A stretch of 53,562 nucleotides of DNA from an uncultured Spartobacteria bacterium (lineage in GTDB: Bacteria; Verrucomicrobiota; Verrucomicrobiia; Chthoniobacterales; Terrimicrobiaceae), in assembly GCA_937890535.1 (NCBI GenBank), contig CALBXK010000370.1:1-53562 (forward strand). The letters are read 5' to 3'. Below are positions 38,772-46,780 of the stretch, piece after piece; within the stretch, counting starts at the first letter, position 1; every line of letters begins with the position of its first letter. The notes under the pieces were generated by a model. It did not search any database, was not told where the DNA came from, and was given only the letters and a program-made list of their open reading frames with translations. The position numbers were made by a program, and so were the translations under genes.

Positions 38772-39554
38772 CTATTCTTGATGTCCGGGATGGATCCGAT
38801 GGTCATCGGCCCGCACCCCGGTCGCATACTTCCAGGATTGGTGGAAGCGTGATTCCGGTCCCTTCGCCCACTGGCGAAACGACCTCGCGTGATGAAACTG
38901 CCCTGCATTTTCAAGTTGGTGGGCCAGGTCTTCCGCGATGGCTCTTGGATCCTCGTATTCCTCGATCCAATGATCATGCACCAGCGGGGTAAAATCCGCC
39001 TTGGTGAGCCAGTCCCGCAAATGAGTGCCCGCCGTGGGGTGGGCCCCTTGGCGTTCTTGCAAATGGCGGTAGGCATTCATGGCGAGGGCGAGTTCCGGAT
39101 CCAGGGTGCTGCCGTCCCAGTCGGGACTGCTCACCGCGATGAATCCGCCGGGGCGGGTCACCCGATGAAGTTCCTTCAGCGCCGCGATCGGATCCGGAAG
39201 ATGCTCCAGGAGCGCATGGGCGAACACCACATCGAAGGAATGGTCGGCGAAAGGCAGGTGATTCACCGAAGCGGTCACAAAATCGATGTTCATGATCTCA
39301 CGGCCTTGGGTGAGCCTGCGCGCGGTTTCGACTTGGGCTGGCGCGATGTCAATGGCCGTCACTCGTCCGGGAAAAACCGATCCGGCGATGCCAGCCGTGA
39401 TGGTGGCGGGGCCGCATCCGGCATCGAGCACGTCGAAGCCGGGCAGCAGCAGGGGCATGAGGAAAAATCCGTGGCTTTCGAGTTCCCGCGCCGCCATGGA
39501 GGCGAATGCGGTCGGCGAATGCTTCGGGGTGGTGCAATCTTGAGTTGGATTCAT
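38772..39554 (-). CDS. Class I SAM-dependent methyltransferase
   Basis: 260 residues from the ATG at 39554 (MNPTQDCTTPKHSPTAFASM). The core has FDVLDAGCGPATITAGIAG (SAM glycine loop), RVTAIDIAPAQVETARRLT (acidic ribose contact), DFVTASVNHLPFADHSFDVV and HALLEHLPDPIAALKELHRV then TRPGGFIAVSSPDWDG. This is the UbiE/Methyltransf_11 type; the substrate is unknown. Its C-terminal 100 residues are helical. It is cytoplasmic. It stands alone on the minus strand, with a terminator-like hairpin of another tiny ORF just upstream. Confidence 0.88.
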   Translation of the reverse strand: MNPTQDCTTPKHSPTAFASMAARELESHGFFLMPLLLPGFDVLDAGCGPATITAGIAGSVFPGRVTAIDIAPAQVETARRLTQGREIMNIDFVTASVNHLPFADHSFDVVFAHALLEHLPDPIAALKELHRVTRPGGFIAVSSPDWDGSTLDPELALAMNAYRHLQERQGAHPTAGTHLRDWLTKADFTPLVHDHWIEEYEDPRAIAEDLAHQLENAGQFHHARSFRQWAKGPESRFHQSWKYATGVRADDHRIHPGHQE

Positions 39555-39604
39555 GGGTTGTTGGTTTTTTGAAAACCCCCAAGTCCTGGCTTCGTCGCGA
39601 AATA

Positions 39605-39636
39605 AAAATCCCACGACCGTTACAGGGCCGTGGGCG
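39605..39636 (-). terminator. Terminator after the 27-residue ORF
   Basis: On the minus strand CCCACG..CGTGGG closes an 18-base hairpin and is followed by ATTTTTATTT. It lies directly after the small ORF at 39653-39736. Confidence 0.65.
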
Positions 39637-39652
39637 TTTCGGAGATTGTGAA

Positions 39653-39736
39653 TCAGCTCCGCAAAATCGCCACGGCTCCTGGGCCGACGACGGCCAGGGA
39701 GACGATGCTAATCTTGACGGATACGAGCTGATTCAT
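39653..39736 (-). CDS. Possible 27-residue hydrophobic peptide
   Basis: The frame reads MNQLVSVKISIVSLAVVGPG then AVAILRS, a short hydrophobic peptide that could span a membrane once. A good terminator follows the stop. No clear Shine-Dalgarno site is visible; the frame is open upstream to 39868 without support. The gap 39555-39878 holds nothing else recognised. It may be a small membrane peptide or a short RNA gene with a chance frame. Confidence 0.35.
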   Translation of the reverse strand: MNQLVSVKISIVSLAVVGPGAVAILRS

Positions 39737-39878
39737 TGCTGAGGCGGTTAGAAGTAGGTGAAAATTTTTGAATGGCAAGCGGAAAGTTGCGTCATGTTGC
39801 TCGCTTGCTCGCCGATCTTCATCGCGGAATTTCGCACGGGACTTTCCCAATATCTGAATTAGTGCCACCCTTCCTGAT

Positions 39879-42167
39879 ATGAACGACTCCCATCATCAAT
39901 GCTGTCGGGGGAAGAAGGCGGAATCTCCTGCCAGTTCACCGGCAAAGTACACTTGTCCGATGCATCCCGAGGTCGTCTCGGACGGGCCGGGCGACTGTCC
40001 AAAGTGCGGTATGGCACTTGAGCCGGTGACTCCGATCGTGCCCCGGGGAACGATTTTTACCTGCCCGATGCATCCGGAGATTGAGCAGGATCAACCGGGG
40101 GATTGCCCAATCTGCGGGATGGCGTTGGAACCGAAAGGTGGAGCAAGCGATCAGGAGGGGGAACAGCGGGAGATCCGTTCGCTGTCCCGCAAGTTCTGGA
40201 TCGCTTTGGTGCTGACGGTTCCGGTTTTTGTGCTTGCGATGGGGATGTTGATCCCGGGGGTGAATATCCATGACCTCATTCCGCGAAACGTCTCACAGTG
40301 GATTGAGTTCGCCCTCAGCACACCAGTGGTTCTCTGGGCGGGTGGGATATTTTTTCTAAAGGGTTGGCGTTCGATCGTGAGCCGGAATTTGAACATGTTC
40401 ACTTTGATTTCGGTCGGGGTGGGCGCGGCCTATCTCTATAGCGCCATCGCCGTGGTCTTTCCGTGGATCTTTCCCGAATCGTTGCGGCCGGGGGGCCATG
40501 TCGCACTCTATTTTGAAGCGGCGGCGGTGATCACGGTGTTGGTTTTGCTCGGGCAATTGCTGGAGGCGAAGGCGCGCAGCCGGACCGGGCAGGCGATTCA
40601 GTCCCTGCTTGGCCTTGCGGCCCGTACCGCCCATCGGGTGAAGGAGGATGGTGGGGAGGAGGACATCCCGGTCGAGGAAATCGAAAAAGGGGATCGCCTG
40701 CGGGTGCGACCCGGGGAAAAGGTGCCTGTCGATGGCGTGATCGTGGAAGGCAGGAGTTCGCTGGACGAGTCCATGATCACTGGCGAACCGATGCCGGTGG
40801 AGAAGTCCGCCGAGGACGCCGTCGTGGGAGCGACTCTTAATCAAACCGGAGCGTTCGTCATGCGGGCGGAGAAGGTGGGTTCCGACACCTTGCTTTCACA
40901 GATCGTGCACATGGTCGCCGAGGCGCAGCGCAGTCGGGCCCCGATTCAGAAACTCGCCGACACCGTGGCGGGATGGTTTGTGCCTGCCGTGATCGGCATC
41001 GCAATCCTGACATTCTTGCTCTGGTGGATTTTGGGGCCAGCTCCGTCCCTGGCGTTCGCATTGGTCAATGCGGTTTCCGTTCTCATTATTGCCTGTCCCT
41101 GCGCCCTGGGCTTGGCCACACCGATGTCGATTATGGTGGGGGTGGGGCGGGGTGCGCTGAGCGGCATTCTTATCAAGAACGCAGAAGCCATTGAGCGCAC
41201 CGAAAAAGTCACAACTCTGCTCACCGACAAGACCGGTACCCTCACCGCCGGCAAGCCCGGCATCACCTCGATCGAATCCGCGGAGGACTTCGATAAAGAC
41301 CGTCTTCTCGCCCTGGCCGCTGCGCTGGAGTCCAGCAGCGAGCATCCGCTGGCCCGCGCCATCGTCCAGGGTGCCAAGGAGCGCGAAATCGATTGGGAGG
41401 AGGTGACGAACTTCGCCTCCACCACCGGCGGCGGGGTCTCAGGCGAGGTGGGCAAGTCTCGGGTTTTGATCGGAAAGGAAGCATTTCTGGTCGCTGCCGA
41501 TATTCTGATTCCGGAGGCCCTGGCCGCGACCGGTCGCGATCTTCAGGAAGCGGCGCAGACGGTCGTTTGGATTGCGGCGGACGGAAAGGTGATAGGAATC
41601 CTCGGGATCTCCGATGCGATCAAGGCCTCGACCCCTGGAGCCATTGCGAAGCTCCATAAGCTCGGCATCAAGGTGATCATGGCCACCGGCGACAACCAGA
41701 AAACGGCAGAGGCCGTTGCGCGGGAGTTGAAGATCGACGAAGTTCGCGCTGGACTCGACCCGAAGGATAAAGGGGACATCGTCCGGGATCTCCAGAGCGC
41801 TGGCGAGGTCGTGGCCATGGCGGGAGATGGCATCAACGACGCTCCGGCGCTCGCCGCCGCCGATGTCGGTATTGCGATGGGCACCGGCACGGATGTCGCG
41901 ATGCAGAGTGCCGGCATCACCCTGGTGAAAGGCGATCTCGACGGCATCGCCCGTTCCATCGCGCTCAGTCGGGCCGTGATGCACAATATTCGGCAAAACC
42001 TCTTCTTTGCCTTCATCTACAATGCCATCGGTATTCCCATCGCGGCGGGCGCACTCTATCCCGTCTTCGGTCTTTTGCTGAGCCCAATGATCGCCGGAGC
42101 GGCCATGAGTGTGAGTTCGGTTTCGGTGATCTTGAACGCCCTCCGGCTGCGCGAAATGAAACTGTGA
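39879..42167 (+). CDS. copA: Copper/silver-translocating P-type ATPase
   Basis: 762 residues. It exports Cu(I) or Ag(I) across the inner membrane using ATP. The N-terminus has two heavy-metal-binding (HMBD) motifs, [20 protein letters not shown] and [20 protein letters not shown] (about 24-88), in place of classical CxxC HMA domains. Eight membrane helices are interrupted by [14 protein letters not shown] (actuator), CPCALG (about 405, the metal site), [13 protein letters not shown] (phosphorylation Asp near 450), [12 protein letters not shown] and [20 protein letters not shown] (hinge). Late helices contain [14 protein letters not shown] and [15 protein letters not shown], the Asn/Tyr and Met/Ser sites of copper-type pumps. 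It lies upstream of a Cus-type efflux operon, with a vapBC module and one hypothetical gene between. The ATG at 39879 follows no strong ribosome-binding site. Confidence 0.93.
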   Translation: MNDSHHQCCRGKKAESPASSPAKYTCPMHPEVVSDGPGDCPKCGMALEPVTPIVPRGTIFTCPMHPEIEQDQPGDCPICGMALEPKGGASDQEGEQREIRSLSRKFWIALVLTVPVFVLAMGMLIPGVNIHDLIPRNVSQWIEFALSTPVVLWAGGIFFLKGWRSIVSRNLNMFTLISVGVGAAYLYSAIAVVFPWIFPESLRPGGHVALYFEAAAVITVLVLLGQLLEAKARSRTGQAIQSLLGLAARTAHRVKEDGGEEDIPVEEIEKGDRLRVRPGEKVPVDGVIVEGRSSLDESMITGEPMPVEKSAEDAVVGATLNQTGAFVMRAEKVGSDTLLSQIVHMVAEAQRSRAPIQKLADTVAGWFVPAVIGIAILTFLLWWILGPAPSLAFALVNAVSVLIIACPCALGLATPMSIMVGVGRGALSGILIKNAEAIERTEKVTTLLTDKTGTLTAGKPGITSIESAEDFDKDRLLALAAALESSSEHPLARAIVQGAKEREIDWEEVTNFASTTGGGVSGEVGKSRVLIGKEAFLVAADILIPEALAATGRDLQEAAQTVVWIAADGKVIGILGISDAIKASTPGAIAKLHKLGIKVIMATGDNQKTAEAVARELKIDEVRAGLDPKDKGDIVRDLQSAGEVVAMAGDGINDAPALAAADVGIAMGTGTDVAMQSAGITLVKGDLDGIARSIALSRAVMHNIRQNLFFAFIYNAIGIPIAAGALYPVFGLLLSPMIAGAAMSVSSVSVILNALRLREMKL

Positions 42168-42233
42168 TTTTTTACAAAAATTGCGGAAGGGATTGACGGT
42201 GAGTTTAAGAATCAGGCGTTTCCAGGGTGGATA

Positions 42234-42265
42234 TTGACAAGGTGTCAGATTCGCATCATGATGCG
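42234..42265 (+). promoter_or_regulatory. vapBC promoter with overlapping palindromic operator
   Basis: TTGACA at 42234-42239, a 17-base spacer and CATGAT as -10. The -10 lies inside a perfect 14-base palindrome CGCATCATGATGCG (42252-42265). VapBC complexes normally bind such sites to repress themselves. The start would be about 42269, the ATG itself, so the message may be leaderless. Confidence 0.6.
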
Positions 42266-42268
42266 GAT

Positions 42269-42517
42269 ATGAGGACGACAATTGACATCAGTGATGCGTT
42301 ATTGCGACAAGTGAAAGAACAAGCCGGGAAGTCTGGTCTCCCGATCAAGCGGGTTTTTGAGCAACTCCTCTCGTTGGGACTCAATCAAATGGAACACGCG
42401 GCGACACCCAGGAAGTATCGGGTAAAAACCCACCCTTTGGGATTGAAGCAGGCATTTCGAGGGCAGAGCATGAACCAATTGTATGATCAGATGGAAGCGG
42501 AGGATGCGGCGCGATGA
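42269..42517 (+). CDS. vapB: VapB-like antitoxin
   Basis: 82 residues. MRTTIDISDALLRQVKEQAG then KSGLPIKRVFEQLLSLGL is a ribbon-helix-helix DNA-binding N-terminus of the VapB type. The tail FRGQSMNQLYDQMEAEDAAR is a toxin-wrapping helix. The stop overlaps the vapC start (ATGA). It should repress its own promoter through the palindrome just upstream. It is placed between the copper ATPase and the efflux genes, with no obvious link to metal resistance. ATG 42269 is preferred over the frame from 42227, which covers the operator. Confidence 0.8.
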   Translation: MRTTIDISDALLRQVKEQAGKSGLPIKRVFEQLLSLGLNQMEHAATPRKYRVKTHPLGLKQAFRGQSMNQLYDQMEAEDAAR

Positions 42518-42945
42518 TCCTTCCCGATGTCAATCTCCTGATCTATGCGCATGATGAAACCTCCCCGTTTCATGAGAAAGCGCGGCTGTGGTGGGAGTCG
42601 GCGCTTTCGGGACGCGAACCCATCGGCATCCCGGTCGTCGTTGCGCTCGCGTTTGTGCGTCTCGTCACGCATCCGACGATCAACCAAAACCCGATGACAG
42701 TCGCCATGGCGAGGGAGCGGGTGGAAAGCTGGGAGAAAGTGCCCATCGTCAGTCTGCTGTCCGGCAGTGCCTTGACGCTTCGGCTGGTTTGGGAGTTTCT
42801 CGAAGCCGCAGAGGCCGGTGGCAATCTTACGACCGACGCGATGATTGCCGCCCACGCATCCGAGAGGGGCGGAACCGTGTATTCCAACGACCGCGACTTT
42901 GACCGCTTCCCAAAAATTCGATGGATTAATCCTCTGAGGGAGTGA
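42514..42945 (+). CDS. vapC: VapC-type PIN-domain toxin
   Basis: 143 residues. A PIN-domain ribonuclease: MILPDVNLLIYAHDETSPFH holds the first catalytic Asp, GIPVVVALAFVRLVTHP the second strand and helix. TTDAMIAAHASERGGTVYSN and DRDFDRFPKIRWINPL hold the Asp cluster (about 108 and 127) that binds Mg. VapC enzymes cut specific tRNAs or rRNA and stop growth unless bound by VapB. It is translationally coupled to vapB. All acidic residues are present, so it is probably active. Confidence 0.88.
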   Translation: MILPDVNLLIYAHDETSPFHEKARLWWESALSGREPIGIPVVVALAFVRLVTHPTINQNPMTVAMARERVESWEKVPIVSLLSGSALTLRLVWEFLEAAEAGGNLTTDAMIAAHASERGGTVYSNDRDFDRFPKIRWINPLRE

Positions 42946-43020
42946 TTGCTTGGAAATTGAGAAAATAGATTTCGCAAAACTTGAGAGCTGGGGCTATATT
43001 TGAGCTTCAATACGAGAGTG

Positions 43021-43554
43021 ATGCGAATTGAGGACAATGGATTGGAATCGTGGGGACACCGAAGGGGTGTTTTTCACCGACCGACCGGACGACTTCCGAT
43101 AAGGAGAAAGGCCGGTCATCGATCCTTTGTAAGGATCGCCGCCGTCTCTCTGATGACGATGGCCGCCTGGTTGGTGGCAGCCAATCATTGTACGATTGCG
43201 ACCTGGCACTTTGGCTCAGCTACGGACGTGTCCACGGGTTCCTGTCATTCGACCGGTTCGGGCAATTCGGGCGACGATTCCCTCCCGACGCCGGGCATGC
43301 AAATGTTCTGCGGGGATGAACTGACATCTCCCGTGCCACCGATGCTGGATGCTCCTGCCACCCAGTTTTATTCTTTTAAGCCGGCTTGGGTTGCGATCGC
43401 CGCGATTCAGTTGGAAAAGCCTTCCGTCGAAACACGGTTTTTTCCTGGTCACTCTCCGCCGGGCGGCGCCTCGTTTGTTGAGAAGTTTCTAAGCCGTCGC
43501 ATGCTCGCGCACGCTCCGCCTCTTTGCGGTGCCTGCGTCCCTGCTTTCGTCTGA
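43021..43554 (+). CDS. Hypothetical Cys/His-containing exported protein before the Cus operon
   Basis: 177 residues from the ATG at 43021. A basic stretch (RRKAGHRSFVR) leads to one hydrophobic segment, IAAVSLMTMAAWLVAANHC, which may be a signal anchor. The rest contains five Cys (HC, CH, FCGD, LCGAC) and many His and Ser, and no recognised domain. FFPGHSPPGGASFVEKFLSR near the end looks like a conserved tail, perhaps a family seen before TolC-type copper efflux genes. It might bind metal in the periplasm. Start is uncertain; an internal Met in the hydrophobic segment is possible. It is followed by cusC after 116 bases with a CCCCATTGGGG hairpin. Confidence 0.55.
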   Translation: MRIEDNGLESWGHRRGVFHRPTGRLPIRRKAGHRSFVRIAAVSLMTMAAWLVAANHCTIATWHFGSATDVSTGSCHSTGSGNSGDDSLPTPGMQMFCGDELTSPVPPMLDAPATQFYSFKPAWVAIAAIQLEKPSVETRFFPGHSPPGGASFVEKFLSRRMLAHAPPLCGACVPAFV

Positions 43555-43670
43555 TCCTATTCCGGACGAGTTTGGCGGAGGGACAAAGGTGCTTCGTCCA
43601 ATTTTTCTTTGCCCCATTGGGGTGAATTCTTTTCTGTCCACTCTGTGCAAATTCCTCACCAACCAAATCA

Positions 43671-44984
43671 TTGAAAACCAACTTACTTAAACAAATTCTC
43701 CGGTGCAGCCTCCTTGCTGCCGCAGCGCTTTCATCAGCCAGGGGCGGCGGTTCCTCGCCGATGGTGGACCAATTTTTGGCGGAAGTTTTGACGGTCAATC
43801 CGGGGATTGAAGCCGCCCGATTGGATTGGGAGGCGATGACCGAGATGCCCGAAGTCGTCGCGTCCCTGCCGGACCCGATGGTGAGCTACGGCTATTATTT
43901 TACCAGTGTGCAAACTCGAACCGGGGCCATGCGGCAGCGCTTTGGAGTTTCACAAAAGATTCCCTTTCCTGGAAAACTCGGCACCGCCAAGGCCCGGTCG
44001 GCGGCCGACGCTCAAGTTGCGTATTGGAGGTTCCGCGCCGCTCTGCGCGATGTCTTCGCTCAGGGGCGCACCTTGCTGGCAGACCTCTACCGTGCCGATG
44101 GAGCGATTCTCGTTCTTCGCGATCAGGAGTCCCTCCTGCGCCAGACGGCGGACTCTGCCAAAGGGTTGGTCGAAAGCAATCAAGGGAGCCTTGCCAATGT
44201 GATCCGTAGCGAGGTGGCTGCCGAGGAAATTGCGGTCCGCATCGCGCAGATTGAAGCCGAGAGGACCGGGGTCATCGCAAGGATGGGAGCCCTTCGGGGT
44301 GAAGTGGAACCCTCCACCGCGGTGCCGCGGTACGCTGATCCCAAGTTGCCCAAGTTGCCGTCACTCGCCGCGGTCATGCGCCGCTCGCTGACCGCGAATC
44401 AGGATGTGGAAGCGGCCCGCGCGGCCGTGGCTCGCGACGATCTCGGCATCCGTGCCGCCGCCTTGGAGTATTTTCCCGACATCACTCTCGGGGTCGATTA
44501 CTCGCTGGTTGACAACAGCACGGTGTTGCCGATGACACCTCAGAACGGCGAGGATCCGTTCCTGGGAACGGTCTCATTTAATGTGCCGATCTGGTGGGAC
44601 AAGCTCGGTGCCCAAAAACGCGCGGCCGTGGCCCGGCGGGGATCGTCCGCCTCCCGGCAGGCCCAGCTCACCGCCGATGTCAGTGCCAATGTGCAATCCG
44701 CCTATGCCATGGCGCGCGCCATGCGCGAGCAACGGGACCGCTTCGCGTCGGAGATCATCCCTGGGGCCCGCCAAGCCTACGAATCGACTTCTTCGGCCTA
44801 TCGCACCGGCGCGACTTCGCTGACCGACCTGCTCGACGTGCAACAGGCCTTGCTCGGGGCCGAGCTCGGACTCATCGACCGAACCTCGGGTTATCTCCGT
44901 GCCGTCGCGGATCTCGAACGTGCTATTGGCGAACCGCTCGATCAGCAGATTTCTCAAACCACGAACGCACTGACTAAGCCATGA
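43671..44984 (+). CDS. Outer-membrane efflux protein (CusC/TolC family)
   Basis: 437 residues. Outer-membrane channel of a tripartite copper/silver efflux pump. The signal sequence MKTNLLKQILRCSLLAAAAL begins at a TTG; no ATG precedes the conserved helix, so TTG is the real start. Two OEP repeats follow: PGIEAARLDWEAMTEMPEVV, FGVSQKIPFPGKLGTAKARS and ETS-like RDVFAQGRTLLADLYRADGA in the first, LTANQDVEAARAAVARDDLG, FFPD-like EYFPDITLGVDYSLVDN and AYRTGATSLTDLLDVQQALL in the second. It has no N-terminal Cys, unlike E. coli CusC. The stop overlaps cusB (ATGA). Confidence 0.88.
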   Translation: MKTNLLKQILRCSLLAAAALSSARGGGSSPMVDQFLAEVLTVNPGIEAARLDWEAMTEMPEVVASLPDPMVSYGYYFTSVQTRTGAMRQRFGVSQKIPFPGKLGTAKARSAADAQVAYWRFRAALRDVFAQGRTLLADLYRADGAILVLRDQESLLRQTADSAKGLVESNQGSLANVIRSEVAAEEIAVRIAQIEAERTGVIARMGALRGEVEPSTAVPRYADPKLPKLPSLAAVMRRSLTANQDVEAARAAVARDDLGIRAAALEYFPDITLGVDYSLVDNSTVLPMTPQNGEDPFLGTVSFNVPIWWDKLGAQKRAAVARRGSSASRQAQLTADVSANVQSAYAMARAMREQRDRFASEIIPGARQAYESTSSAYRTGATSLTDLLDVQQALLGAELGLIDRTSGYLRAVADLERAIGEPLDQQISQTTNALTKP

Positions 44985-46780
44985 ATGAACCCTCTGAAAT
45001 TCCACCCCGTTCCCGGCGCATGCGCTGGATTCTCACCGCCCTTGCCCTTGGGATTCTCGCCCTCGCGGTCGTTTTCATTGTGCCCCGCTGGTTCTCCGAC
45101 GGCCGCGCAACAGACGGAGCGACCCATGATCACGACAGCGCCTTACAATACTGGACGTGTGGGATGCACCCCTGGGTTGTTCTGCCGGAACCGGGGCTCT
45201 GTCCGATCTGCGGGATGGATCTCGTTCCGCTCGACCCGGCGAAGTTCACGGGCGAGATCGCGATCAGCCCGGTCATCGTGCAAAACATGGGAGTTCGGAT
45301 TCAGGAGGTCACGGAGGGTCCGTTGGTGAAAACAATTCGCACCGTCGGAATAGTGGATTACAACGAGGAGACCGTCCGGGACGTGAATACGAAGGTCTCC
45401 GGTTGGATTGAGAAGCTCTATGTCGACTCGCTCGGAGCGAAGGTCGAAAAGGGCGAGCCGCTCTTTTCGCTCTATTCTCCCCAGCTTTATTCGGCGCAGG
45501 AAGATTATCTCATCGCGAGGAAGGGCGGGCGGGGAACGACCGGAATCGATCTGCTGAAATCGGCCCGCACCCGGCTCGAATATTTCGACATCACCACGGC
45601 TCAGATCGAGGCCCTGGACAAACGCGGAACCGCCCAAAAGGCACTTGATGTGGGGAGTCCGTTTTCGGGCATTGTCATTGCCAAGCACGCCAACGAAGGC
45701 ATGAAGATCGAGCCGGGAATGCAGGTCTTTCGCATCGCGGACCTGACCAAGGTGTGGGTCCTCGTCACGGTCTATGAATACCAGCTTCCCTATGTCGAGG
45801 CCGGGCAGGATGCCGTGATGACGCTACCCTATATCCCAGGCAAGACTTTCGAGGGCAAGGTCATTTATGTCTATCCTTACCTGGACAAAAAAACCCGCGA
45901 AGCGCAGGTGCGGCTGGAGTTTGATAATTCGGATGGCATCTTGAAACCGGGCATGTTCACCACGGTGGAGCTGCGTCGACAGCTTGCGGCAGAAAAAACG
46001 CTTGTTCCGCGCTCGGCCGTCATTGACACCGGGGCTCGGCAGGTGGCCTTCGTGAGTCTGGGGGAGGGAAAATTCGAGCCACGAAACGTGGAGACCGGCG
46101 TGGCCACGGACGACGGAAATGTCGAGGTCCTCAGCGGGTTGGAACCCGGTGAGATGGTGGTCACTTCGGGACAGTTCCTTCTCGATAGCGAAGCGAACAT
46201 GCGCGAGGCGCTGGCAAAAATGGTGGAGGGCAACCCGGCCTCGGAACAAAAGGCGCAGGTCATCCTGGACGGGGGCAGCACGCTGGAGTCCCTGCCCGCT
46301 CCGCTTGAGTCGAATCTCATCAAGGCTCTCGATTCATATTTTTCGATTCAGGACGCTCTCGCCAACGACTCGACCGACGACGTCAGCGCTTCAGCTCGCT
46401 CGCTCGCCGCCGACATCGGAGAGATGCAAAAAATTCCAATTCCTGATGACCCGGATTTCTGGGGGCAACTTGCCGATCCGCTTGCGGTCATTGTGCGCGA
46501 AAGTGCGGCGGTTGCGACCGCCTCCGACATCGCCGCCAGTCGGCTGGCCTTTGGCAATCTCAGTGTTGCTTTTCGCAAGCTGGTGGGTGCCACCGGGATT
46601 CCCCTCGGATACCCTCAGGCGGTTCAAGCGATGCATTGCCCGATGTTTTCCGAAGATCAGGGTGGTGCCGTCTGGCTACAAATCGGCGATGAGGTGCGTA
46701 ATCCCTACATGGGCTCCGCCATGCTGGGTTGTTTTGACGATCGCAAGGTGATTCCAGTGACGGGAGGAGCCGAAAAATGA
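44981..46780 (+). CDS. cusB: CusB-like membrane fusion protein with HMBD and DUF3347 domains
   Basis: 599 residues. Periplasmic adaptor linking the inner-membrane pump to the outer-membrane channel. A membrane anchor (WILTALALGILALAVVFIVP) is followed by an HMBD motif WTCGMHPWVVLPEPGLCPIC (about 58-85), a membrane-proximal and lipoyl part (VSGWIEKLYVDSLGAKVEKG) and a beta-barrel (KTFEGKVIYVYPYLDKKTRE). A DUF3347 domain (about 445-590, LIKALDSYFSIQDALANDST) with HCPMFSEDQGGAVWLQ ends the protein. E. coli CusB lacks the HMBD and DUF3347 parts, which are extra metal-binding modules common in environmental copper pumps. Start and stop overlap its neighbours by ATGA, so cusCBA is a tight operon. 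Confidence 0.9.
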   Translation: MNEPSEIPPRSRRMRWILTALALGILALAVVFIVPRWFSDGRATDGATHDHDSALQYWTCGMHPWVVLPEPGLCPICGMDLVPLDPAKFTGEIAISPVIVQNMGVRIQEVTEGPLVKTIRTVGIVDYNEETVRDVNTKVSGWIEKLYVDSLGAKVEKGEPLFSLYSPQLYSAQEDYLIARKGGRGTTGIDLLKSARTRLEYFDITTAQIEALDKRGTAQKALDVGSPFSGIVIAKHANEGMKIEPGMQVFRIADLTKVWVLVTVYEYQLPYVEAGQDAVMTLPYIPGKTFEGKVIYVYPYLDKKTREAQVRLEFDNSDGILKPGMFTTVELRRQLAAEKTLVPRSAVIDTGARQVAFVSLGEGKFEPRNVETGVATDDGNVEVLSGLEPGEMVVTSGQFLLDSEANMREALAKMVEGNPASEQKAQVILDGGSTLESLPAPLESNLIKALDSYFSIQDALANDSTDDVSASARSLAADIGEMQKIPIPDDPDFWGQLADPLAVIVRESAAVATASDIAASRLAFGNLSVAFRKLVGATGIPLGYPQAVQAMHCPMFSEDQGGAVWLQIGDEVRNPYMGSAMLGCFDDRKVIPVTGGAEK

